From assembly GCA_964611575.1 (NCBI GenBank), contig CAZTAJ010000001.1, positions 51,018-115,017 of the forward strand: a stretch of 64,000 nucleotides of DNA, given 5' to 3'. The notes below the pieces were generated by a model, which ran no database searches, had not been told where the DNA came from, and saw nothing but the letters and a program-made list of their open reading frames with translations. Shown here piece after piece: positions 8,588 to 16,601 of the stretch; positions within the stretch are counted from its first letter, which is position 1, and every line of letters starts with the position of its first letter. This stretch comes from CAITUY01 sp964611575. GTDB taxonomy: Bacteria > Verrucomicrobiota > Kiritimatiellia > CAIKKV01 > CAITUY01. A program made the position numbers and the translations under genes.

Positions 8588-10057
8588 ATGAGCGGTCGGA
8601 GAGTCTGGCGACAGTCCCTGTTCAGATCGGCGTTTCCTTACTTCGTGAGCGACATTGCCGCGATTGTAGTGGCCTATCACCTTACCCTCTTCCTGCGCAT
8701 CCGCAGCGACTTGGGCGGTCTCTTCTTCACATGGATCAACCGGTTCCTGGAAGTCCGTGACACGGGGCACCTGGGTGCGCCTTTGGCGGCATTTTACGTT
8801 TTCAATGCGCCGCGCATCCTGTTCATTTTGATGGCGACGCTGACCTTCCTCTACGCCTTTGTGGACCTGTATGCCGTGCGTCGGTTCATCCGCCGGCGGT
8901 ATGAAGGGGCGAACGTGGTGGCGGCCAACCTGCTGGCGCTGGCGTTGTTCTACATGTACTTCTATCTGAGCCGCAACCAGTTCCACCCGCGCAGCATGTT
9001 CGGCGTGATGCTGGTACTTAACATGACGTTGTGCCTCGCGTTCCGGGCGGTGGTCCGGCGGGCCCTGCAACGCTCCGGATTGGCCCGTTTCCCGGCGGTT
9101 CTGATCGGGGAGACGGCGGAAGCGGACGCTTTGGCCGCGTTTGTGCAGGCGCACGAACCGCAAGGGCTGGTGGTGGTGGCCCGGACGCCATTCGATCCGG
9201 CCGAACCGATGGCGGCAATCCTGGCGCGGTTGCGGACGCAGGTGGAGCGTCATGGAACGCGCATGATTCTCTGTGCGGACCGGCGGATGAGTGTGGCCCA
9301 GATCATGCAGGTGCTGGAGGCGGCGGAGAAACTGGACCAGGAGGTCAAGATTTTGTCGGACAAGTTCAACGTCCTGGTTGGCGAGGCGGCGATACAGGCC
9401 GACTACGTCCTGGAGATGCCGCTGGTGCACTTTGCCGCGCCCGTCTGCTCCCCCCTCGGGTTCCGGCTCCGTCGGGTGGCCGGGATTGCGGTGGGAGCGG
9501 TCGGGCTGGTGATCGCGGCGCCGTTCATGCTGGTCATAGCGGCACTGATCAAACTGACCAGTGCAGGGCCGGTGTTCTTCATGCAGGAACGGATCGGGAT
9601 CAACCGCCGGCCGTTCATGATGTTCAAGTTCCGGACGATGTACCAGCGCGCGGAAGAACTGATGGCGCAGATGGAGGCGTTCAACGACTCGGGGGAAGGG
9701 CTGTTCAAGATGCGGAAGGACCCGCGGGTGACGCTGGTGGGGCGTTTCCTGCGCCGGTTCAGCATGGACGAACTGCCGCAGTTGCTGAACGTGGTGAGGG
9801 GGGAGATGACGATTGTCGGCCCGCGGCCGCTGCCGCGGCGGGATTTCGCCAACTACTATGAGGAGTGGCACTACAGCCGACACAGCGGATTGCCGGGACT
9901 GACGTGCCTGTGGCAGGTGTCCGGGCGCAGCGACGTGAGTTTCCACAACATGTGCATCCTGGACGACTACTACCTGCGGAACCAGAGCGCGATCCTGGAC
10001 CTGAAGATCATCCTGCGGACTGTCGGGGTGGTGCTGTTTGCCAAGGGCGCCTATTGA
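8588..10057 (+). CDS. Exopolysaccharide initiating polyprenyl glycosylphosphotransferase (WbaP/WcaJ type)
   Basis: A 489-residue inner-membrane protein. The N-terminal half has four to five membrane helices and a soluble region. The C-terminal bacterial sugar transferase domain starts near 290 with a hydrophobic segment, then shows KFRTM near 343, DELPQLLNVVRGEMTIVGPR near 393-412 and LWQVSGRSD. These enzymes transfer a hexose-1-phosphate from a nucleotide sugar to undecaprenyl phosphate, the first step of repeat-unit assembly. With the Wzx and Wzy homologues in the opposite half of the cluster it completes the membrane steps of a Wzy-type pathway. The sugar specificity cannot be read from sequence. 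Confidence 0.92.
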   Translation: MSGRRVWRQSLFRSAFPYFVSDIAAIVVAYHLTLFLRIRSDLGGLFFTWINRFLEVRDTGHLGAPLAAFYVFNAPRILFILMATLTFLYAFVDLYAVRRFIRRRYEGANVVAANLLALALFYMYFYLSRNQFHPRSMFGVMLVLNMTLCLAFRAVVRRALQRSGLARFPAVLIGETAEADALAAFVQAHEPQGLVVVARTPFDPAEPMAAILARLRTQVERHGTRMILCADRRMSVAQIMQVLEAAEKLDQEVKILSDKFNVLVGEAAIQADYVLEMPLVHFAAPVCSPLGFRLRRVAGIAVGAVGLVIAAPFMLVIAALIKLTSAGPVFFMQERIGINRRPFMMFKFRTMYQRAEELMAQMEAFNDSGEGLFKMRKDPRVTLVGRFLRRFSMDELPQLLNVVRGEMTIVGPRPLPRRDFANYYEEWHYSRHSGLPGLTCLWQVSGRSDVSFHNMCILDDYYLRNQSAILDLKIILRTVGVVLFAKGAY

Positions 10058-10132
10058 GGATGCGTCGGTGCCCGGTGCAGGCGGGGTCCCGTTTGGTACC
10101 GTCAGGGGTTGGGGCATGAGGTTCAGAACAAC

Positions 10133-11248
10133 GTGAAACGAATCCTGGTGATCGGCGGCGGCTTCTTCGGCATGTATCTCGCCGAGCATTTTGCGCGATG
10201 CGGCCACGCGGTACGGTTGGTGGAGAAGGAACCCGCATTCATGTCCCGGGCCTCTTACGCCAATCAGGCGCGGGTTCACAACGGCTATCACTATCCGCGT
10301 AGCATTCTGACGGCCTTGCGGTCACGTATATCGTTTCCCCGTTTCGTGAGTGAGTTCCGGGGGTGTGTCGACTCCGAGTTCGAGAGCTACTATTTGATCG
10401 GCAGTCCACTGGGGAAAGTCTCGGCCAGGCAATTCGTGAAGTTCTGCGAGCGAATCGGGGCCCACTGTGAGCCGGCGCCGAACCGAATCAGGGCGTTGAC
10501 CACCCCGACCTTGATCGAGGCTTGTTTTGCCGTTGTTGAATACGCATTCGACGCGATCAAGCTGCGCGATGCGATGATGGAGCGATTGGCGGCATCGACC
10601 GTGTGTTGCAGCCTTAACGCAGCGGTGGAGACCGTCAGGCAACAGGGCGAGGGCCTGCTGGTGGACCTGCTGCACACCGCTACGGGAGCTTCCGAGGCAG
10701 TGTACGCGGATCATGTGTTTAACTGCACGTATTCGCGCATGAATTATGTTGCGGCACACTCAGGCATCGATCTCGTGCCCCTCAAGCATGAGATGACGGA
10801 GATATGCCTGGTTGAGGTTCCGGACGCACTGAAGCCGCTCGGGATTTCGGTGATGTGCGGTCCCTTCTTCTCGGTCATGCCGTTTCCGCCGGTTGGGCTT
10901 CACTCCTTCAGTCATGTGCGCTATACGCCCCATTACGAATGGCGAGACGGCGAGAGGGCCCCGTATGAAGATGCGCACGCCAAGTTCATCTCGGCACAGC
11001 GCAACAGTGCGTGGCGGTACATGCAAAAAGACGCCGCACGCTACATACCTCTGCTGTCGGAATGCCAGTATCATGAGTCTCTCTGGGAGGTGAAGACGGT
11101 GCTGCCGCGCAGCGAGTCGGATGATTCGCGCCCCATTCTCTTCATGCCCCACCATGGGTTGAAGGGTTTCCACTGTATCTTGGGGGGCAAGATTGATAAC
11201 GTGTACGACGCCGTTGAGGCCATCACTTCGCAGCACCTGATCGACTAA
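10133..11248 (+). CDS. FAD-dependent oxidoreductase (DAO-like) of the polysaccharide cluster
   Basis: A 371-residue protein with an N-terminal dinucleotide-binding fold (ILVIGGGFFGMYLAEHF, acidic end VEKE). The segment ANQARVHNGYHYPRS near residue 45 is characteristic of DAO-like flavoproteins found in glycan clusters. GTG 10133 is chosen because a GAGG lies about 11 bases upstream and the Rossmann motif then begins at residue 3; a TTG at 10109 is possible. It probably oxidises a sugar or sugar-linked amine in a precursor pathway, but no substrate is known. It leads a five-gene cassette with a GT2, an SDR, a sugar isomerase-like protein and another GT2. Confidence 0.72.
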   Translation: MKRILVIGGGFFGMYLAEHFARCGHAVRLVEKEPAFMSRASYANQARVHNGYHYPRSILTALRSRISFPRFVSEFRGCVDSEFESYYLIGSPLGKVSARQFVKFCERIGAHCEPAPNRIRALTTPTLIEACFAVVEYAFDAIKLRDAMMERLAASTVCCSLNAAVETVRQQGEGLLVDLLHTATGASEAVYADHVFNCTYSRMNYVAAHSGIDLVPLKHEMTEICLVEVPDALKPLGISVMCGPFFSVMPFPPVGLHSFSHVRYTPHYEWRDGERAPYEDAHAKFISAQRNSAWRYMQKDAARYIPLLSECQYHESLWEVKTVLPRSESDDSRPILFMPHHGLKGFHCILGGKIDNVYDAVEAITSQHLID

Positions 11249-11265
11249 ATACGCGGGGATATCAC

Positions 11266-12276
11266 GTGAAAAGCGAGTCATTCGTTTCCGTTGTTCTGGT
11301 GGCGGATCAGCCGCTTGCCTCGCTCGAGAATGCCCTGCGTGACCTTCAGCGGGAACTCGACGTGCGCTACTCGGATTACGAGGTGGCGGTGGTCGGTCAG
11401 GGCGCGGCGAAGGCATACACGCCGCAGGACGAGGCGGTCCTCAAGAGCATTCCCAGCTTGCGTTACCTGCAGTTGGCGGGGCGCGTGCATCCGGACGTAG
11501 CCTGGGCGGCGGCGTTGGAGAACGCGATTGGCGACTTTGTGGTCATGTTTGACCCCGTCGCCGACCCCCTGCAAGCCATCTCCGAGACGGTTGCCATCTG
11601 CAAGTCCGGATTCGATGTGGTGGTGGGGGTCGCTTGTCAGCCGCGGACGCTAGCCTACAGGGCTTTCCGCTCGATGGCAGACTTCATCTTGAAGCGGGTT
11701 GGCTATTCCTTGCCGCGCGATGCGACGGGACTCAGGTGCCTGAGCCGCCGTGCCGTCAACGCGGTTACCAGCACGGGGCGCCGCCATCATCAGTTGCCCA
11801 TGAGAATCCAGAAGACGGGCTACCCGCAAACGGCCTACAACTATACGCTCTTGTCGACGGGCCGACCAGGCATTCCCCGATCGCTTCTGGCGGGAGTCGC
11901 CGGACTGCTGCGTTTGGTCGTCTTCAACTCATCCAGCCCGCTACGCTGGATGTCCGGCCTGGGCTTATTGGGCAGCTTTTCCGCCTTTGTGTTCGCCATG
12001 TACAGCCTGCTGATCCATCTTGTGAAGGGCAACGTTGTCGAGGGGTGGACGACCACGATCCTGTTCATATCGGTGTTGTTCATGATGCAGTTCGTGATGA
12101 TGGCGTTTTTCGGCGAGTATCTGGGCCGTTTGTTGGATGAACGCGGCGAACAAGCCGACTATTCGGTCGTGTTTGAGAAGAACAGCGCTGTCATGGTGAA
12201 TCAGGATCGAGTCAATGTCCTCTACAACCCGGTCAGTGCTGAAGTGAACCAGGTCCAGACCGGTCGGGACCGCTGA
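11266..12276 (+). CDS. GT2 glycosyltransferase with two C-terminal membrane helices (DPMS/GtrB-like)
   Basis: A 336-residue protein: a GT-A nucleotide-sugar domain (SVVLVADQPLASLENALRDL) followed by two membrane helices at about 223-250 and 262-286, as in polyprenyl-phosphate sugar synthases (GtrB, DPM1, ArnC). The usual DxD around residue 95 reads FDPVADP, a weak match. It probably loads a sugar onto undecaprenyl phosphate. The GTG start follows the oxidoreductase stop by 17 bases. Divergence of the N-terminal motifs leaves some doubt about catalytic competence. Confidence 0.72.
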   Translation: MKSESFVSVVLVADQPLASLENALRDLQRELDVRYSDYEVAVVGQGAAKAYTPQDEAVLKSIPSLRYLQLAGRVHPDVAWAAALENAIGDFVVMFDPVADPLQAISETVAICKSGFDVVVGVACQPRTLAYRAFRSMADFILKRVGYSLPRDATGLRCLSRRAVNAVTSTGRRHHQLPMRIQKTGYPQTAYNYTLLSTGRPGIPRSLLAGVAGLLRLVVFNSSSPLRWMSGLGLLGSFSAFVFAMYSLLIHLVKGNVVEGWTTTILFISVLFMMQFVMMAFFGEYLGRLLDERGEQADYSVVFEKNSAVMVNQDRVNVLYNPVSAEVNQVQTGRDR

Positions 12277-12340
12277 GCCGGACCGGATGACGCGAAGTCT
12301 TCATCAATAATCCGTTGCCTGTGCGCAGTCCAATCTATCC

Positions 12341-13135
12341 ATGAACCCATCGGCGCTTATTGGATTCTCCGGGCTTGTGGGAAGCACGCTCCTCAGGCAG
12401 GCGCACTTCGCGTCACTTTACCGCTCCACCAACATCGGTACCATCGCGGGGCAATCGTTCGAGACTGTTGTCTGCGCGGGTGCGCCCGCCCAGAAGTGGA
12501 TTGCCAACCGGGAGCCGGAGGCGGATCGGGAGAAGATCGACGGGCTGATGGCGCACCTGAAGACGATCCACTGCAAGACCTTCATCCTGATCAGCACGGT
12601 CGATGTGTTCGACGATCCCGTCGGCACCAACGAGGATACCCCGATTGACAAGGATGGATTGCATCCGTACGGGCTGCATCGCCGATTGCTTGAGGAATTC
12701 GTTGAGACCCGCTTTCCCGAGCGTCTTGTTGTAAGGCTGCCCGGTCTGGTCGGGCCCGGTCTGCGCAAGAATGTCATCTTCGATTTGCTGAACGACAACC
12801 GTCTCGATGCCATTGATAGTCGTGGCGTGTTCCAGTTCTACCCTTTGGTCAATCTCTGGTGGGACATTCAAGTGGCGCGGCAGGCAGGACTGAAGTTGGT
12901 GCACCTCACGGCGGAACCTATCGGCGTCGCGGAAGTGGCCAAGGCCGGCTTTGGCCAGGACTTCTCGCGGACTCTTGCCGCCCCGCCCGCGGTCTATGAT
13001 TTCCAGTCGAACCATGCGTCGCTATTCGGCGGGCAGGGACGGTATCAGTACAACCGGCGGGAAACCATCCAGGCGATTCGGGCCTACGCCCAGACAGAAC
13101 CACGCACCATCAAGCCTGGACAGGGTGCGGGCTGA
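12341..13135 (+). CDS. NAD-dependent epimerase/dehydratase-like (extended SDR) protein
   Basis: A 264-residue SDR-fold protein with a variant nucleotide-binding turn (LIGFSGLVGSTLL), the STVDVF segment at the catalytic Ser/Thr position and YGLHRR where a YxxxK is expected. The catalytic Lys is therefore replaced by Arg. The overall layout is like RmlD/sugar epimerases and reductases. A role in nucleotide-sugar or glycan-precursor tailoring fits the neighbours. Its stop overlaps the next start (TGATG). The substituted lysine means a conventional SDR redox reaction is uncertain. Confidence 0.68.
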   Translation: MNPSALIGFSGLVGSTLLRQAHFASLYRSTNIGTIAGQSFETVVCAGAPAQKWIANREPEADREKIDGLMAHLKTIHCKTFILISTVDVFDDPVGTNEDTPIDKDGLHPYGLHRRLLEEFVETRFPERLVVRLPGLVGPGLRKNVIFDLLNDNRLDAIDSRGVFQFYPLVNLWWDIQVARQAGLKLVHLTAEPIGVAEVAKAGFGQDFSRTLAAPPAVYDFQSNHASLFGGQGRYQYNRRETIQAIRAYAQTEPRTIKPGQGAG

Positions 13136-13992
13136 TGAGGATCGCCATCTCCAATCTTGCGTGGGATGTCTCGGACGACGAACTGATCGCGTCCCTGCTG
13201 AACACCCACCGGATTGATGCCATCGATGTCGCTCCGAGCAAGTATTTCCCCAATCCGCGGGCGGCCCGTTCAGCCGACATGGGCCGTGTCAGGGATTGGT
13301 GGGCCGACCGGGGGATTGCCATTGTGGGAATGCAGGCGCTTCTGTTTGGCGCCACGGGGCTCAACATGTTCGGGACCGATGAGTCCCAAGCGGCCATGCT
13401 GACCCACTTGGACGACATGTGCCGGATCGGGGCGGGGCTGGGGGCCACCAAGCTGGTGTTCGGATCGCCCAAGAACCGGGACCGTTCTTTGCTCACCGAC
13501 GCGCAGACACAACGAGTAGCGGTGGCCTTTTTTCGTTGCCTTGGGGATATCGCCATCCGGCATGGTGTGGTGATCTGCTTGGAGCCGAATCCCTCCTGTT
13601 ACGGCGCCAACTTCATGATAAACAGTGCCGAAACCGCAGGCATCATCAGGGAGGTGGCAAGTCCGGCCGTCCGGATGCAGTTGGATGCCGGTGCCATCAC
13701 CATCAATGGCGAGGATCCCGGCCGGGTCATCCATGAATACGCGGCGCTAGTCGGGCATGTCCATGCCAGCGAACCGGATCTCGTTGCGCTGGGGGACGGG
13801 ACAACCAATCACGGACTCATGGCCTCTGCGTTACGGACGTGCCTGCCGGATCAGATTGTTTCGATCGAAATGTTGCCGGCCCGAAAGGAGCCTAACCTGA
13901 TGGCCATCGAGCGGGCTCTGGGTGTGGCTATCCGTCATTACCGTGCGCCTGCACCGGCTTATGTTGGCAACCCGGGGGCATTGCGACCATGA
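13135..13992 (+). CDS. Sugar phosphate isomerase/epimerase-like TIM-barrel protein
   Basis: A 285-residue member of the AP-endonuclease-2/xylose-isomerase-like barrel superfamily. Metal-ligand-type motifs are visible: ICLEPNPSCYG with a Glu near 145, RMQLDAGA with an Asp near 184, VGHVHASEPD with a His near 207, and a late IEML Glu. Such proteins isomerise or epimerise ketoses or inositols. It overlaps its upstream neighbour by one base and the downstream GT2 by four, so the three are translationally coupled. The substrate is unknown; with the SDR and flavoprotein it suggests synthesis of an unusual sugar. Confidence 0.78.
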   Translation: MRIAISNLAWDVSDDELIASLLNTHRIDAIDVAPSKYFPNPRAARSADMGRVRDWWADRGIAIVGMQALLFGATGLNMFGTDESQAAMLTHLDDMCRIGAGLGATKLVFGSPKNRDRSLLTDAQTQRVAVAFFRCLGDIAIRHGVVICLEPNPSCYGANFMINSAETAGIIREVASPAVRMQLDAGAITINGEDPGRVIHEYAALVGHVHASEPDLVALGDGTTNHGLMASALRTCLPDQIVSIEMLPARKEPNLMAIERALGVAIRHYRAPAPAYVGNPGALRP

Positions 13993-14837
13993 GTTCCGAC
14001 CTCTCTTCGGAACCCCGCGCCTCCTGGCAGGTGCCGGCATTTGAGACGTCTTTCTGGCTCGGCAAGCGCCATTCCTACGCTGTGGCGATTCCGGTCATCA
14101 ACGAGGGCAACCGGATCCGGGCTTTTCTTGACCGGATGGTGGCGCTCCGTATTGCGGACATCGCGGACATCATTATTGTGGATTCCGGCAGCACCGATGG
14201 ATCTCTGGAACTGGACTTTCTGAGAGACAGGGGCGTTCAAGGTCTTCTGGTAAAGACCGGCCCCGGGAAACTCAGTTCGCAGTTGCGTTGTGTCTACGCT
14301 TTTGCGTTGGATCAGGGATACGAGGGCATTGTTACCATTGACGGCAACGACAAGGATGATCCGGAGGCCATCCCCCGATTTGTCGAGGCACTCAGGAAGG
14401 GCGTTGATTTTGTGCAGGCGTCCCGTTTCGTGCAAGGCGGGAAGGCAGAGAACACGCCAGGATCCCGGTATGTTGCCATTCGGTGGATTCACGCGCCGTT
14501 GCTCGCCCTGGCTTCCGGATACCACTGGACCGATACGACACAAGGCTTCCGCGCCTACAGCAGAAAGATGCTGCTGGATCCTGACATCGCCGTGTTCAGA
14601 GACGTGTTGTCAAGCTACGAACTGCTGGCCTATCTGTCTTATCGCGCACCGAGACTTCATTACCGTTGCATGGAACTACCGACGACACGGCGGTATCCGT
14701 CGTCGGGTGAAGTCCCGACCAAGATCAGCCGCGTGAGGGGTAATCTGTCGCTTCTGCGGGTTCTCGTTCGAGCGTGCCTGGGAGGGTACAATCCTTCGCC
14801 CGACAGGCGATCGCAGAAAATACGAGAACTCCGCTGA
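13989..14837 (+). CDS. GT2 family glycosyltransferase
   Basis: A 282-residue GT-A protein. YAVAIPVINEGNRIRAFLDR opens the fold near residue 30, IIIVDSGSTDGS is the nucleotide-binding segment and TIDGNDKDDP carries the metal-binding acidic motif. There is no C-terminal membrane helix, so it is a cytosolic or peripheral transferase. Its start overlaps the isomerase stop (ATGA) and it is the last plus-strand gene of the cluster. It meets the minus-strand exosortase-EpsI gene tail to tail after 54 bases; I see no clear terminator there. Confidence 0.82.
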   Translation: MSSDLSSEPRASWQVPAFETSFWLGKRHSYAVAIPVINEGNRIRAFLDRMVALRIADIADIIIVDSGSTDGSLELDFLRDRGVQGLLVKTGPGKLSSQLRCVYAFALDQGYEGIVTIDGNDKDDPEAIPRFVEALRKGVDFVQASRFVQGGKAENTPGSRYVAIRWIHAPLLALASGYHWTDTTQGFRAYSRKMLLDPDIAVFRDVLSSYELLAYLSYRAPRLHYRCMELPTTRRYPSSGEVPTKISRVRGNLSLLRVLVRACLGGYNPSPDRRSQKIRELR

Positions 14838-14891
14838 GAGTGGGATGCGGAAGGGACCGCCGCTTGCGTGCGTGCGGGCGCGGGCGGGACG

Positions 14892-16601
14892 TCACCGGCG
14901 GACATCGGAGGGCGGGAGGCGGATGGCGGGGTAGAGATTGCGAATGAAGTCGAACAGTCTGCGCCGTCCCGCGGGCTGGTCGAAGGGATGCGTGGCGAAG
15001 ACCGAGACGTAAGCCCAACGAGGGGCGCGGTTGTGAAACAGGCGGTCCGACGCCACCCAGGCGAGGCGCTGCCAATGGGACGCGGTCTCGCGGTTGTGTC
15101 CGACAAACCAGTAGGCAAACCCGACGCGAGTGGCGCCGCTGGAGGCGTGGGCCTCGATGACCATGAGATCGAGGGGCGCGCGCCCCTCGATCGGCGTGCG
15201 GTCCGTGCGGACGCGGTCAATCACCAATCCCTGCGCGGGCAGGCACAACTGCGGGCGGTGAATGCTGCGCTGATCCTCGCCGCTGAAGACCACCGTGACC
15301 TGATAGGTGCGACCGCCGGTGGCCGTGTAGACTTTCCTCAGAATTTTCGTGTCCTTGGGCAGTATGTTGCGCTCGCCGAGCGAGGTGGTGGCGAGTGGGC
15401 CGCCGCACGCCGGGCAGATGGTGCGGTCGCTGAGCGACGCGGCGAGCGAACTCTTCAGGCACTGCTCGTTCTGGCAATAGAGCACGTCGTCACCTGCAAA
15501 CTCCCCGACACGTTCCGGCAGGCGGTCACGCAAGTCACAGGACGTGTCCACCATCACCGGCGGGGCGAACAGCGTCCAGACGGAAAGAACGGCCAAAAAC
15601 AGAGGCGGGAGTAACCGGGAGGGGAAAAAGGAGGCCTGGGTTGGAGATCGGAGATCGGAAGCCGGAATGACACTCTCCGGAGTCGTACGCTTGTGGGCCA
15701 CGCGACTCAACCATCCGGCGAGTGCCATCATCAGGCTTATCGTCACCGTGAAGAAGACATAGCCGGAGTAGTCATGGTAGAACCCCGTGGCCCGCTCCTG
15801 CCCGAAACGGTGTGCCACGAGGGCGATGCTGACGATGCGGGCCACATTGCCGGTGATGGCCAGCGGCACGGCGGCGGCGACCAGCAGCCAGCGCGACCAG
15901 GGTCCGCGCACGAAGAACCAGGCATAGGCGGCGCTGAGGGCCACCAGCGGGAGCAGCGAGTGCAGACCGCTGCACGGATCGGCAACATCCAGTTGAAAGC
16001 CGCCGCCGGCCAGCGAGTGGATGGCCGTGCCGCTGCGGACGGCGGCGATGCCGATGCCGTTGAGCGTGGCGGTGGCCAGTGTGGTGGCGATGATCCGCAA
16101 TGGGAAGGTGAGCGAGTCGAGAAAACTGGCGGGAATGCAGAACAGCAGATACAGGGCGGGGAATGCGGTCTGCCGCGCCACCCCCCATCCCCAGAAGGTG
16201 AAGGGCACACTCCACAGTAGCAGCAGCAGGGAGAGCAGCGTGAGCCGCGTTTGCTGGCCGCGCACGCCGAGCCAGTATAGTCCGAGCGCCGCTATGAAGA
16301 CGGCCAGGCCGCGGAGATCGGGGCGCTTTGGCATGACGTGCAGGATGCGGCGCCGGTCCCAGAGCGCGTAGAGACTGACCAACGGGATCAGCCAGGCATG
16401 GGAGAGATCCCCCGCCGCGCCGTTCCAGCGGGCAACCATCCACCGGATGGCCGAATGCCCCCGGATTGCCACTTCCTCGGCATTGCCATGGGCGTAGTAC
16501 AGAAAGCCCGTCAGCAGTGTGATGACGGCCAGACTGGCGCCGGTCAGCCAAGCGTAACGGCCCGGGTTACCGGGTTCAGGATTGATGTCGGGTTCGCTCA
16601 T
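14892..16601 (-). CDS. Exosortase fused to EpsI domain, with an internal zinc-ribbon-like insert
   Basis: A 569-residue fusion. Residues 1-320 form a polytopic exosortase with Cys210 in ADPCSGL, Arg255 in NVARIV and His276 in FYHDYSGY. After one more membrane segment (about 342-360), residues 365-569 form an EpsI-type extracytoplasmic domain (RLPERVGEFAGDDV ... QLCLPAQGLVI ... FAYWFVGHN). A CxxxxC/CxxC set at about 376-400 (YCQNEQC, CPACGG) suggests a small metal-binding insert in the EpsI part. The linker contains a GGAGATC heptad repeat. The start overlaps the upstream stop by four bases. Exosortase-EpsI fusions are known; I do not recall the cysteine insert as standard. Confidence 0.85.
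   Translation of the reverse strand: MSEPDINPEPGNPGRYAWLTGASLAVITLLTGFLYYAHGNAEEVAIRGHSAIRWMVARWNGAAGDLSHAWLIPLVSLYALWDRRRILHVMPKRPDLRGLAVFIAALGLYWLGVRGQQTRLTLLSLLLLLWSVPFTFWGWGVARQTAFPALYLLFCIPASFLDSLTFPLRIIATTLATATLNGIGIAAVRSGTAIHSLAGGGFQLDVADPCSGLHSLLPLVALSAAYAWFFVRGPWSRWLLVAAAVPLAITGNVARIVSIALVAHRFGQERATGFYHDYSGYVFFTVTISLMMALAGWLSRVAHKRTTPESVIPASDLRSPTQASFFPSRLLPPLFLAVLSVWTLFAPPVMVDTSCDLRDRLPERVGEFAGDDVLYCQNEQCLKSSLAASLSDRTICPACGGPLATTSLGERNILPKDTKILRKVYTATGGRTYQVTVVFSGEDQRSIHRPQLCLPAQGLVIDRVRTDRTPIEGRAPLDLMVIEAHASSGATRVGFAYWFVGHNRETASHWQRLAWVASDRLFHNRAPRWAYVSVFATHPFDQPAGRRRLFDFIRNLYPAIRLPPSDVRR
15640..15664 (-). repeat. Heptad repeat (GATCTCC type) inside the exosortase-EpsI linker
   Basis: On the plus strand the stretch reads GTTGGAGATCGGAGATCGGA and then AGCC, giving 7-bp steps. 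It encodes the SDLRSPTQ part of the linker between the exosortase helices and the EpsI membrane segment, and resembles the CCAATCT arrays at 60641-60802. Confidence 0.5.

Noticed and set aside
14838..14891. Bidirectional terminator between converging polysaccharide operons
   Set aside because: The 54-base gap is GC-rich but I could not find a clear stem with a T tract.
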